Shown here piece by piece: positions 22,365-32,867 of a stretch of DNA of 64,000 nucleotides (the first letter of the stretch is position 1; each line of letters starts with the position of its first letter). Both the position numbers and the translations under genes were made by a program. Source of the stretch: Ilyonectria destructans. Lineage: Eukaryota > Ascomycota > Sordariomycetes > Hypocreales > Nectriaceae. The notes below the pieces were generated by a model. That model was not told the DNA's origin and searched no databases. It saw only the letters and a program-made list of their open reading frames with translations. Location of the stretch: positions 124,001-188,000 of the forward strand of contig JAHEWK010000010.1 in the NCBI GenBank assembly GCA_020740775.1, in the 5' to 3' direction.

Positions 22365-24065
22365 TCAAGCGTTAACGTCGCCCCCGAATCCAACGGGTCG
22401 GCGGCGGCCATCGTTTTCGGGTAAGATGGCTAGGGCTTTATACACCTTACCCATACCACCAGGACCCTTGTCAACAAGGCGTTTCCAGGCCTTGTCGATG
22501 TTTTCAGCGGTGGCCGTATCGACGCCGGGTGCCTTGGTGAGCATTTCCGCTCGCTCACGGATGCCCATCAGCTCCAAGAAGTCCGCCTGGGGCACGGGGC
22601 CGTGGACCTCGACGCCGTCACTGGCGAGCATGGCAACCTCTGCGATGGCGGTGAAGTCGACATCGACACTAAGGTCGACCAGGCCCGGGGCAGAGAGGGG
22701 GTTAACTCGCTTGTGCTGGCGGATGCCCCTGAGAGAATTGATGGGAATTGTGTCGGAAGTACCATAGTCGAGGATGAGAGCGGCGCCGCTGGGGGTCGGT
22801 TTAGGGTGCTGGGCGGAGCCGCCGATGCGGGTTGCGAAGTCGGTTGCGAAGATGGAGGCATCCGGACAGACCTCAATGAGCGAGTTTGGCGTCTGCTTGA
22901 GCTTCCGGAACCGCGGCGAAGACTCGGGAACGAAGCGCGAGTGCCGTGTGGTGCCGGAGGAGAGGATCAGCTGGAACTCTGGCGGCGGCTCATGCTGCTC
23001 AGACTTGGGCGTTCCCAGATCGGCGTGGGTGACGCCGGGCGGTGTTGGCGAGACCATCATCTCTCGCCACTCCATTGTCGGCTGCGCATTTTCAGATGGC
23101 GTAGGCGTCCTGGCGGCTGCAGGAGAGCCAGGTGGCGGCGGTGGAGGGGCTTCGACTTGAGTAGATTGGAAACTGTGTATGGGAAGAGCATCGAAGAACT
23201 CGTGGGCAACGATGAAGGGCATCCTGTTGGATTCTATGCCGAAACTGGTCAGCGTGCCAGCGACGGGGACGCAGAACTGGGTCACAAACCGTAAGGGATG
23301 GACTTGATAGTGTCGGTCCAGACAATGGGCCGGTGGTTGTACTTGCTGGCGCTGTGAGAGCCGACCTTGGACTCAGTAGACGTGGCGTCCGGGCCACAGA
23401 GGAGCTTCTTCTGGGCCTCACGGAGCTCGCGACTAGCCTCGACCATGTAGACGGCGTCTATGCTGTCAGCCATGGCAGGGAACCTCTGGATGGTCTATGG
23501 AACAATGTTAGTCAGTGCCATAGCTTGAGAGTCACGGCATGTGTCGAGCCGTACCCGAAGCATGTCGTCCATGAGAGTGCCACGACCCGGTCCAACCTCG
23601 ATGAGCTGGACGCCGGCCTTGGGGCGTCCCTGGTTGATCCATTCGGCAATGAACCAGATACCAACCAGCTCGCCAAAGACTTGAGAGATCTCGGGGGACG
23701 TGACAAAGTCACCCTTGACGCCAAATTGGTCTCGCCCATCGGCAATTGCTCCGGTATAGTAGCCACCCAGGTCACCAGTCAAGCACATGCGCATGTAGCT
23801 GGCCAAGGGGACAGGCCCAGTGGTCTAGGAACGAACAGTTAGCCTTGATCACTGCGGTTACGATTAATTAGAGAGGCTTCCATACCGAAATGGCCTCAAA
23901 GAGCTGCTTCGCTAGCGGTGTCGACCAGGTCCTCTCGGTCTGACGACGATATACTGTGGATGAGAAGCTCCTTGCGGTCGAACACGAGGTGAAGAGGCCG
24001 GACCTGTGGGCCCAGCGGCCACCAGCGAGGCCCAAGACTGAGCGTGCGGTGAAAGGCCTCATCAT
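22365..24065 (-). CDS. Mitochondrial complex I assembly methyltransferase (NDUFAF7/MidA family)
   Basis: Four reverse-strand exons (24065-23886, 23824-23555, 23494-23290, 23233-22365) give 507 residues. The first 40 residues are Arg/Ser-rich and lack acidic residues ([20 protein letters not shown]...), as in a mitochondrial presequence. The core has [20 protein letters not shown] and the AdoMet-binding motif [17 protein letters not shown], then [14 protein letters not shown], all hallmarks of PF02636. Human NDUFAF7 dimethylates an arginine of the 49-kDa complex I subunit early in assembly; the same role is inferred here. An insertion rich in Pro (about residues 260-300) is typical of fungal members. 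Intron 3 uses donor GTTTGT. The gene diverges from the CDK gene. Confidence 0.9.
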
Positions 24066-24532
24066 ATCAGATTTGTTGCGCTTCTATGATGAGGCAGTTT
24101 GCATCGGGTCCAAACGGAATGTCGTCGGTGATCCTCTTTACACTCACACGTGAAAGGTGCTGAGCTCCAATGGCCATTTTCCGCAAGAGGTTTGAGCTCT
24201 GATAAGATAAGCAAGCCTAAATCCCCAGCTATGTACGACATCCCCACAGCGCAGTGCTATGAGCCCCTGTAAACCGTGTAAAAGGCCCCTGGACACGGCG
24301 GTTGCAGGGTGCTGAAGCCACTAACGTAACCCCACCGTCCAAGGCTGTCAGGGCTGTCAGTCAGAAAGATCCCAGCCACGCTCGCATTCATCAACATCCA
24401 ACGTCGTTCCCAACTTCAGTCCACGCAACTGCTCCCCTGCGCCGCCCAAGACATTGCAAAGCCGCCCTGACTTCACCAGGAGCCTCTTATATCACACCAA
24501 TCCTCCGTCCGCCCTCAACCTCCGCGCCCACC
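24066..24532. other. Divergent promoter between NDUFAF7-like and CDK genes
   Basis: A 467-base promoter region with no gene. The CDK side is a C/A-rich leader ending CGCCCACCATG. Confidence 0.5.
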
Positions 24533-25994
24533 ATGTCCAGCAAGTCGCGGTGGGCAGACACCGAAGAAGACGCCCGCATCGACGCCAAACTCAAGCGAGA
24601 GAAGGAAGAGAAGCGGCGCAAGAAGGCCGAGAAGGCCCAGAAGCTCGAGGCTGAGAAGCTGGCTCAGGAGCAGGCTGCAGCGCAGAACCAAACCAACTCC
24701 CTTGGCGTCGACGACGACGACCGGCCCTCGAAGCGACGCAGGCTCACGCCCGAACCCGGCGCATCGACATCCAAGCCCGACGACGCCCCGCCGGCGAAGC
24801 TACTGCGGTTCCAGAGCGGCAGCTGGGCCAAGTCCAGGAGCGTGGAGAACTACGACAAGCTCAACGACATCGAGGAGGGCACCTATGGCTGGGTGGCGCG
24901 CGCGACGGAGCGAGCGACCGGCCGCGTCGTCGCATTGAAGCGGCTGAAGCTGGACCCCGCGGACCGTGGCGGGTTGCCCGTCACCGGGCTCCGCGAGATT
25001 CAAATCCTCAAGGACTGCAAGCACCGGAATATCGTGGCCATGGAGGAGGTTGTCGTGGGAGACGACGTTTCACGACCGGACAAGTGAGTCGTCCTCAGCT
25101 CCTCGCTCATGACACCTCCAGTCAAACTGACAATTCAACCACAGCTCTCTCTTCCTAGTCCTCGAGTTCGTGGAACACGATCTCAGGAGCGTCCTTGAGG
25201 ATATGCCCGAGCCATTCCTCTCCTCCGAGGTGAAGCGACTGCTTCTCCAGCTGACGTCAGGCATCGCCTACCTTCACGACAACTGGATCCTCCACCGCGA
25301 CCTCAAGACATCCAACCTGCTCCTCAACAACCGCGGCCAGCTCAAGATTGCCGACTTTGGCATGGCCCGGTACGTTGGCGACCCGCCGCCCAAGCTGACG
25401 CAACTCGTCGTCACGCTGTGGTACCGCAGCCCGGAGCTGCTCCTCGGCGCAAAGACGTACGACGGCGCCGTCGACATGTGGAGCGTCGGCTGCATCTTCG
25501 GCGAGCTGCTCACCCGCGAACCTCTCCTGCAGGGCAAGAATGAGGTCGACCAGCTCTCCAAGATCTTCGAGCTCTGCGGCGTGCCCTCGGACGAATCGTG
25601 GCCGGGCTTCCGCCGCCTGCCCAACGCCCGATCCCTCCGTCTCCCGAAGACGGCCGCCTCCGTGGGCTCCGTCGTCCGCGCCCGCTTCCCCAACCTGACG
25701 ACCGCCGGCGCCGGCCTGCTGAGCGATCTGCTCGCCCTGGATCCTTCGCGGCGGCCGACGGCCCGTGACATGCTCCAGCACGAGTACTTCCGCCAGGACC
25801 CCAAGCCCAAGCCCGAGAGCATGTTCCCGACGTTCCCTAGCAAGGCGGGCCAGGAGAGGCGGCGCCGGCATGAACCCCACGCTCCTGCCCGAGGGGGCCA
25901 GGCCGCTTCACTCGGGGACGCCGACTTGAGCGGAATCTTTCAGGGGCGGGACAAGGAGGAGAGGGGAGCAGGATTTACCCTGCGCATGGTCTGA
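24533..25994 (+). CDS. Cyclin-dependent kinase of the CDK10/CDK11 (PITSLRE, Ppk23-like) group
   Basis: Two exons (24533-25083, 25145-25994) encode 466 residues. The N-terminal 100 residues are highly charged with a Lys/Glu-rich coiled-coil-like stretch (KREKEEKRRKKAEKAQKLEA). The kinase domain begins near residue 107: Gly loop EEGTYGWVARA, ATP lysine K136, a PSTAIRE-equivalent helix PVTGLREIQIL (close to PITSLRE/PITALRE), HRDLKTSN with catalytic D236, DFG at 254-256, activation loop to TLWYRSPELLLGAKTYDGAVDMWSVGCIFGE. The threonine in LTQLVVTLWYRSPE occupies the T-loop region. These kinases pair with cyclin L/M-type cyclins and act in transcription and splicing in the nucleus. CDK11-like is favoured by the charged N-terminal extension; CDK10 is the alternative. 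Confidence 0.9.
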
Positions 25995-26481
25995 AATAAT
26001 TGTTGAGAGCACGAGATCTTACATGCATCCACGGAAATATACCCCGACTACTAGACTTAACTTGGCTTACAGATTGTATGTAGACGATCCAATGGGTGAT
26101 ACACACGGAGTTAGTTGATTGCATATCAAAACGAGGCGGCATAGCTTGGGACAGGGGCTCGCGTGAGCCCACAGAGCAACGAGATTAAGATGTATATAGA
26201 ATCATTACATGATTGTACTGTCTGACGACCAGATCGTGAGCCATCCAACTGCAGTGTTTTCCCATGCCTTCGCGGTACCATCCTGTAACATCCCATCTGC
26301 CAACGCCTCCAGGTGAAGATTTGCAAAATTTGTCCTGGCAAAACCAAAAAAAAAATAGCAGTTACTCAAAAAATAGAAATTACCCACTCGATGCTTTCCC
26401 ACCCAAAGACAACCAACCCCGGTTATATATAAGATAAAATTAAAAACACATGAACTCCCAAAACAAGTGCGGATTGGACGA
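25995..26481. other. Convergent 3' region between CDK and DUF7137 genes
   Basis: No gene; A/T-rich, with an A10 run at about 26347-26356 that fits a 3' untranslated context. Confidence 0.5.
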
Positions 26482-27394
26482 TCAGTGCAAGCCCAGGCCA
26501 GTGACGAACCAGGTAAAGGAGGCAATGGTGATGACGCTGACAGTCAGGGCCATGGTCACGCCGTGGCGATCAATGCTAGGGGGGGCCGCATTGCAGCCGA
26601 CACACGACCACTCGGACAGAGGAGTGTAGGGCTTGCCGGTATAGAGGCCGAACTGGAGTCCACTGTAGGCAGCGAGGTACCCAGCGTCGACAGTATCGGT
26701 GATGGAGGCGTCGGAGTCCTTGATGATGAGGGTATACAACTCAACCGGCAGGGGTTGGTTAACGTCGGTAGCCTCGACTGAGGTATCCCAGACAAACTCG
26801 GCCTTCGTCTTAAACGTCATGTTTTGGGTCAGAGTCCAGGTCTCGGAAGCAGTAGAACAACTGACGAGGACGTCAACGGCGGTCGGAGTGCCCTGGAGCG
26901 AGGTGTAGTTCCAGCCAAAGGTGATGAAGTTGCCAATCATGTAGAGGGGAGTGGGCTGGGCGGTGGTGATGGGAGTGAGCATGGTAACACCACCAGCAGG
27001 GTCAACGACATCGTAGCTGGTATGGGTGGGGGCATGCGTCGTCTTGCCCTTCTTCCCGGTGGCCGTCGCCTTTGACTTCTTGGTTGCGGTGCCGGTCTCG
27101 GTGCCGGTCTCGGTATCCGTGCCAGTCTCCTCAACCTTGGCGGTGTTGAGGTTTCTCGTCGTCATACCCTTGCCAGAACCCTTTGTCGTCTCGGAGGCAT
27201 CGGTAGCGGCTACATCGGGGTCAGTTTGGAGCGACGTGTCGAGTGGGAAGTCTGAACATACTGTCAGAGGAATCAGCTCGACGGAGGACGACAACGCTGT
27301 CCATCTGGGGTAGCCATCCAGGCCATGCAGCCGTCAGTGGCGTGAGAGAAGAGAGGCAGACGGCCAGTTGCAGGAGGGTTCCGGTGGGACGCAT
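26482..27394 (-). CDS. DUF7137-family cell-surface protein
   Basis: Two reverse-strand exons (27394-27262 and 27209-26482) give 286 residues. The intron is GTATGT with CTGACC branch and GTAG end (52 nt), and is needed to join the frames. The N-terminus MRPTGTLLQLAVCLSSLTPLTAAWP is a signal peptide followed by AWPGWLPQMDSVVVLRR, the conserved opening of these fungal proteins. A Ser/Thr/Lys-rich spacer (many TGTE and KK units) precedes an Ig-like beta-rich domain (TPLYMIGNFITFGWNYTSLQ, ELYTLIIKDSD, YSGLQFGLYTGKPYTPLSEW) with a Cys pair SCVGCN. The C-terminus carries one hydrophobic segment (VTMALTVSVITIASFTWFV), either a membrane anchor or a GPI signal. Function unknown; surface or secretory-pathway location is inferred. 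Confidence 0.82.
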
Positions 27395-30362
27395 AATGGC
27401 GAGGAAGGGCTTTTTGGGGGATGGGAGAGAAAGGTGGTCGTCGGGGCAATCGGACGAAGTCGGTGATGATGGCAGCCAAGGGGAGGCGTGTCGAGATGGC
27501 GGTTTAGCCTCTTTGAACGAAACTCGATGGTGATGTGCGAGTCCAGGCCGAGGAAGAGCGAGCGAGAGTAGTGACGCGGTGGTGTCGGCGTGAGTGAAGC
27601 AAAGCCAGACAGGTCGACGGAGGGAAAAGCGAGCGGCGTGAAGTGACTAGCGAGTGTCGAGAAAGAGCAAAGGCCAAAGCGAGGGACGGGGCTCGATGGC
27701 GTCTGTCTGTCGGTTGGGTGACGGTGACGGAGACGAGGACGAGGAAGAGTGAGCAGCCAGGTTAACGAACGAACGAACGAGTGAAGAGTTGAAAAAGCGT
27801 CTTGGCCTGTTGTGTTGTGTTGGCGGAGCAGGGGGGGGAGGAGGCTAGACTTGGCCTGGGGGGGAAAGGAACAAGAATTGGACGGGATCGGAGGGGGAGG
27901 CAGGGGCTTGCAGAGCCACCGACAGGGCCACAGGGGGCTGTCCACTGAAGTCACCCGCTGGAAGCCACTGGACCCATTCATGGCACACGTCCATCATCAT
28001 GAATGATGAGGGCCACCCACACCACACGGGACAGGTACTTGTTGGAGCCCCCAGTCCCGACGAACTTAGGTGTCACGGATACAGCGGAATTCGCGGGCTG
28101 CCCCCGCCAAAGCACAGGTACCCCCTATACCATATCCACTGTCTTTTGCTTGTTACACGCTCCCCGGCCCAAGACATCAGCGGGAACAGGGTCTCAACGG
28201 GTCCCAACACGGGCTGGCCGCCGGGCTGCTCTCTTCTCACTGGACCAGGGGACCAGGGGGGCCAGGGGACGGCGGTTTGGCCACTCGCTTGCTCCAGTCA
28301 GTTCGTAAAAAAAGAGGCCAGGTTCTAAATGCAATCGCTGCGCCGTCAGAAGTGGGCGAGGCGTGGTCGCAGCCAGCACAAAGTATCACCTTAGGTACCG
28401 TACCGTAGGTGGTACACGCTACGAGACACGAGGCCAACGAGGAAAGGGAGGACGAGCCGGCATCCAATCCACTGGACTGGCTCTCGTTGTCTCGGCCCGT
28501 GGTGTGGCACTATTACCAGTAACCACGCGTGCCGTGCCCTCGACGAACGAAGCAAGCAACAACAACATCACACAAATAACACACATAACACACATAAACA
28601 CAGCGCGACACGACACATTGCAGGCACCGCAGCCCCAAGCCCCAAGCCCAGACCATTCAGCCCGCTCCGGCTTACCATCAGCGCTGCAGCCGCTATTTCA
28701 GCGCGCCCATTGCACACCATATGCACACCACATGCACATGCTCGGGGGCTGAGGCCAGTGAGGGCCCCCTCCCCTTGTCTCTCTCTGGCCCATGGTCAGT
28801 GGTGTGTGGCCCGGAATAGCGTCTCGACCACTGAGAGGAGGCGAAATGTCGCTACCTCGTAGTGCCCGTCGCTAAGGTGACCATCAGTGGTGGGAGTGAG
28901 ATGGTTACCGTCACATGATCTCGTGTTTTCCTTTCTTTTGCTAAAAATAGTCCTCGGCCCCATCAATTTTTCGCCCATCATGCGCTATCAGCACGTCAGG
29001 TATTCCCTCCCAGCCGAATCCCGAACTGTGTGAATTGATAGAATGGCATTTTTTTCCCAAGGGAAGGGGCTTGGTCTAATTTTTTTTTTTCCTTCCCACA
29101 ATGGAGGATGCTAAAAATGACGTCCCCCAAATTATTCTGGGCCGTTTGGTCCTCGGGGTCCGTATTTGTTGTTGCTTTGTTGTAGGCATATGTCTCGTAT
29201 ATACAAGGCCGCGGCATGCACGCAGCGTTTCCTTTCCCCTTTTCATTCTCCCCCGCCCGGCCGCTCAAGACGCCTCAAGACGCCTCAAGACGCCTCAAGA
29301 CAAGTGTCTAACCATGTCTCAGTGCGAAATATCCCCATCATTGCTTGATGGCCAGTCGCCCGACACCTTGCTCCGAACTGACCGCTGGAAAAAGAAAAAA
29401 AATCGGGTTGCGTCGCCTGCGAGTGACTTGGTGGATGGAGTTAATGTGTGCATTCAAGTGAATCAAGCCATCGTATCTCTGGAGTATTCGTACTGCCGTT
29501 GTGCCTTGTTTTTTCCAGATTGATTTCTTGCAATACGACACAAACCAAACTCAATCCCCACCACCCCATACGCACCTCCTTCTGCCGAGTCCAATCCACC
29601 CTTGTCAGCTTGGCTCTGTTGGACACTTGGACGCTGATCCCCCAAGAGGAGGCATTTGCTGCCTTTTGCAACAAGCGCGAGATGAGCGGCGGCTGTGCCT
29701 GAGGAGTCCGGGGTCACCTTATTTTGTTTAAAGATCGCATCCCACCAGTCCGAATTGGTCGTCGACAGGAGGGATGCGGACTGAAGACTGCAAAACCACA
29801 ACGACCACCATGGAAAGCAGATTAAGCCATGGCAATGCTACGTCGGTCTCTTCAACTGGACATGTTCTTCCATTACTCTGGCCTCCATCGGAATCATCGG
29901 GACGTCTCACCAGGCAACCCTATAGCCAGACTCGCCGAGTTATCTTGGCGATATCTCCTTCTTTGCAACTATCTTAGGTACGTTGCTAACCTTCCTTTTG
30001 GAGGATCAGACACCGGGCAATGTACCTGCTACAAGCCGACGGGTCAGGGCGGGCAGGTAATAGACGTAGAATGCACCTGGCTGCCCAGCACGTGAGCGAG
30101 ATGGCAACGGGCTGTTGCAGCTGGCTGGCATCTGGCTGCTCTGGCTGGCTGGTTCTCGCACTTCTGGCTGGCTACTCGTGCCTACTCTCGCCGGCTGGTT
30201 GGCTGCCCGTTTGCGGTTGGCCCTGAGGCTGCTACTAGCTGTACCTACCTGCCTTGCGTACCTGTGTCCCTGATTGCTCTGTCTCTCCCGCTCCATGCCT
30301 GTTGCCATTTATCATTCTGCCATCAAATCTCCTCATTGCATCACAATCGTGCGCAGGCCGGA
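27395..30362. other. Intergenic region, about 3 kb, no supported gene
   Basis: The first 600 bases are G/A-rich on the plus strand (C/T-rich on the reverse strand), which fits the leader of the DUF7137 gene; a 215-codon reverse open frame there is Pro/Ser/Leu-rich and overlaps its start, so it is judged noncoding. Further right are CACAA/ACACAT simple sequence (28555-28605), four copies of CGCCTCAAGA (29261-29300) and GGCTGGCT runs (30120-30180). No domain-bearing frame was found on either strand. Confidence 0.5.
29261..29300. repeat. 10-bp tandem repeat (CGCCTCAAGA), four copies
   Basis: Four head-to-tail units, the first with one difference (CCGCTCAAGA). Noncoding. Confidence 0.85.
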
Positions 30363-32109
30363 ATGGCTTCAGTTCAGTGAGTCGTCTCCCCCAAACCTGG
30401 CCGCCGCGCCATACGCCAGGCGTCATACACCAGGCGCCATACGCTTGACGTAGTATAGCATATCTGCCGACGGGGACTTGGTCTGACTTTGGGCGCGCAA
30501 CAGGACCCAATTTGTACGTCCCAACCGTCACATCATCGTTACACGGTCTCGACCCGCCAATCGCCTCTCAACTAACCAACCTTGACCCCTCGCCCCAGCT
30601 TCCTGGAGCTCACGCCCATGGACCCGCCGACGTCTGCATCTCTCAGGCTGAGTACGATAGCCTCGTCAAGGTTGTCCGCCAATATGGTACGATTGTTGCC
30701 ACTTGCTACGCTCCCAACCGTCCTAGATTCGGCGGGCTAACTCGTGCGCCTATCCTCTAGCCCGACTGCGCCAGAACCTGCTCCGAGGTGGCATTGATGA
30801 GGGTACAATTGCCGTACGTCTCCCATCCTCTCCCTCTGCCCTTCTCGCACTTCAATCCCCGAGTGGCTGGAACTCGTGTCTCTGTGTGGGGTGCATAACA
30901 CAGAACATGCCCGCGTTACATTTCTCCGTGGTGGCCCAACTTGCTGAGGAATGCGACCAACTTCACCAATGCTGTCGAGGCCGCTGCCCTTGCGAAGTCC
31001 TCTCTCCTGACTTGACCACAGATCTTGAGCAACGAAGAGCCATCGGCAGGAGAAAGGCAAGCAGCTGCACAGGAATACGGTATTGCTGGTCCCCCTGACG
31101 GGCAGGATGATCAGAGTTCCAATGCACCGTCCTCGAGCAGCCCACGACATGCCTCTCGGGGCAACCCTAGTTCGTCACGTGGACATCGGAATGGAGGTAA
31201 TTGGGACGAGGTCGACTCATTCTCCGAGAACGCGTCTATGTCCATTGACTCGTCAATTGGAGGTGTTCCAGTCGCTGGCTCCACCGTCTTCAACACCACG
31301 CCCCCTAGTCCTCAGGTAGACCGCCAGGCCACGAGAACAATCCTTCTTTGCAATCTTGCCGAAGGTGTCACTCATGCCGACATTACGGCTGCCATTCGCG
31401 GGGGTCAACTCCTTGATGTCTATCTCAGACACAGAGACCGCTTCGCTTCAGTCTCGTTCGTGTACGGGGAAGATGCTAAAGCCTTCTATGCCCGTGCACG
31501 CCATTACGACCTGTACATCAAGAACAAGAGGGTAAGGCCCTCTACTACGGCTCTTCATATACGTATCTGACGAGGTGCCAGGTTGAACTGAGATGGGGTG
31601 ACCGCCAGTACACGCTACCCGGCCATGTCGCTCACAAAATCAGCTTCGGAGCCAGCCGCAACCTCGTCATCCGCAACTGTGATCCCAACCACACCGAGGA
31701 GACTATACGCGAGGATCTCGAGCATATCCACAACCTCGTGGTGATCCAGGTCGACTTTATCAAGGGCGACTGCTTCATCAGGACAAGCTCGATCCACAAC
31801 GCCATGTTTGCACGGACCTGCATGCTGAGCCGTGTGTAAGTCAACAAAACAACTGGATGGGCTGATCAGCCGACTAACTTGTGTTGCTTTAGAAAGTATC
31901 GAGGCTCTCGAATCCAGTGGGCTGCTGATGAGTGTGCCCAACCCCTGGCCCAGGCACCGATCCCAAGACGCAGCAGTGCTCCATCTGTAAAGACACCGCC
32001 AACGAACCGCATGGCCAACCGCTTTCAGCTGCTGGGCCTTGGTGGTGACGAGCGTTTCGGTGGCGATGATGACGCTGACGATGATGATTCCGACGACACT
32101 CTCCACTAA
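30363..32109 (+). CDS. RNA-recognition-motif protein with two RRM-like domains
   Basis: Proposed exons 30363-30376, 30504-30513, 30599-30686, 30761-30813, 31022-31531, 31582-31835 and 31893-32109 encode 381 residues beginning MASVQTQFLPGAHAHGPADV. The second exon is only 10 nt; without it the start codon does not connect in frame. An N-terminal helix (ISQAEYDSLVKVVRQYARLR, then NLLRGGIDEGTI) precedes a Ser/Asn-rich linker and RRM-like folds: TRTILLCNLAEGVTHADITA...DLYIKNKRVELRW (about residues 165-240), and RNLVIRNCDPNHTEETIRED...KYRGSRIQWAADEC (about 262-330). The C-terminus is acidic. These features suit an mRNA-binding regulator in nucleus or cytoplasm, perhaps like fission-yeast Nrd1, but that name is only a guess. 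Intron 4 (208 nt) is long for this window and may hide an extra exon. Confidence 0.75.
30504..30513 (+). other. Putative 10-nt microexon of the RRM gene
   Basis: GACCCAATTT lies between an acceptor GCAACAG (branch CTGAC 15-20 bases before) and a donor GTACGT. It joins the 14-nt first exon (ATG GCT TCA GTT CA) to CTTCCTGG... in exon 3 in frame, giving residues TQF. Confidence 0.55.
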
Positions 32110-32867
32110 TACTTTCTACACCACGTCGCCATATCAAGGCGCTGTATGTTGAAAATGCCCCGACTTTGTGATTCATCTATAGTAATATAGATATTTGCAG
32201 CTAACCCACAGCATCATGTGAGCCTGCATTCTAGTAAATTTGTAGAAGTGATATTGATGTCTTTCACTCCTATGTGCAACCCTTCAGCTTGTTGCTTCAA
32301 CGCCTACCACGGAGGAGCTATCAATTGCCAGGGCTACCCTCGAGCAACCTAGTTGATGCCAGCCAAAATATTGAAGTAAGGGTATCCACGAAATGGACAG
32401 GGTAATAGGGGGAGATAGGTTCTCGTCAATTGAGAGCCGAGGGGCAAAGTATGCAGAGTAGTCAGAAATGTGGCGGTATGAAAATACCGGTTTTGGTCAA
32501 TAACTTCGACAAATACCAACAATGCCACAAAGACTCTTCCCCGAGGGAACTTCTAGGAATTATTTGGGACCTCTGGGACTGAAATCTTAAAGACTGGAAC
32601 CTTAGGGGCTCTTAGGAGAGTCGGGCGGTTGTACCACAATCAAGTGCCGGATATACACGGATTAAATCCCAACCTTGAGCAAAAGCAAGAGTCGCACTCA
32701 CATCAAGTAAGTCACAAAAACACCATAAACGCGATTAATCATGTTGTTATTGCACTTATATAGCCATCTGGCAGACATCTGGACTCTGGACTCCTAATGA
32801 TATTGTCCTTCCCAATCCCATCCATGCTCCGTAATATACAGCCACAAGCTCCCATCCATCGCCACTC
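32110..32867. other. Convergent 3' region between the RRM gene and DCP2
   Basis: About 760 A/T-rich bases with no open frame of note; carries both 3' untranslated regions. Confidence 0.55.

Noticed and set aside
25257..25880. 207-codon reverse open frame
   Set aside because: It is the antisense shadow of the CDK catalytic domain.
27334..27981. 215-codon reverse open frame overlapping the DUF7137 start
   Set aside because: It lies in the C/T-rich leader, overlaps the signal-peptide exon in another frame, and is almost only Pro, Ser, Leu and Arg.
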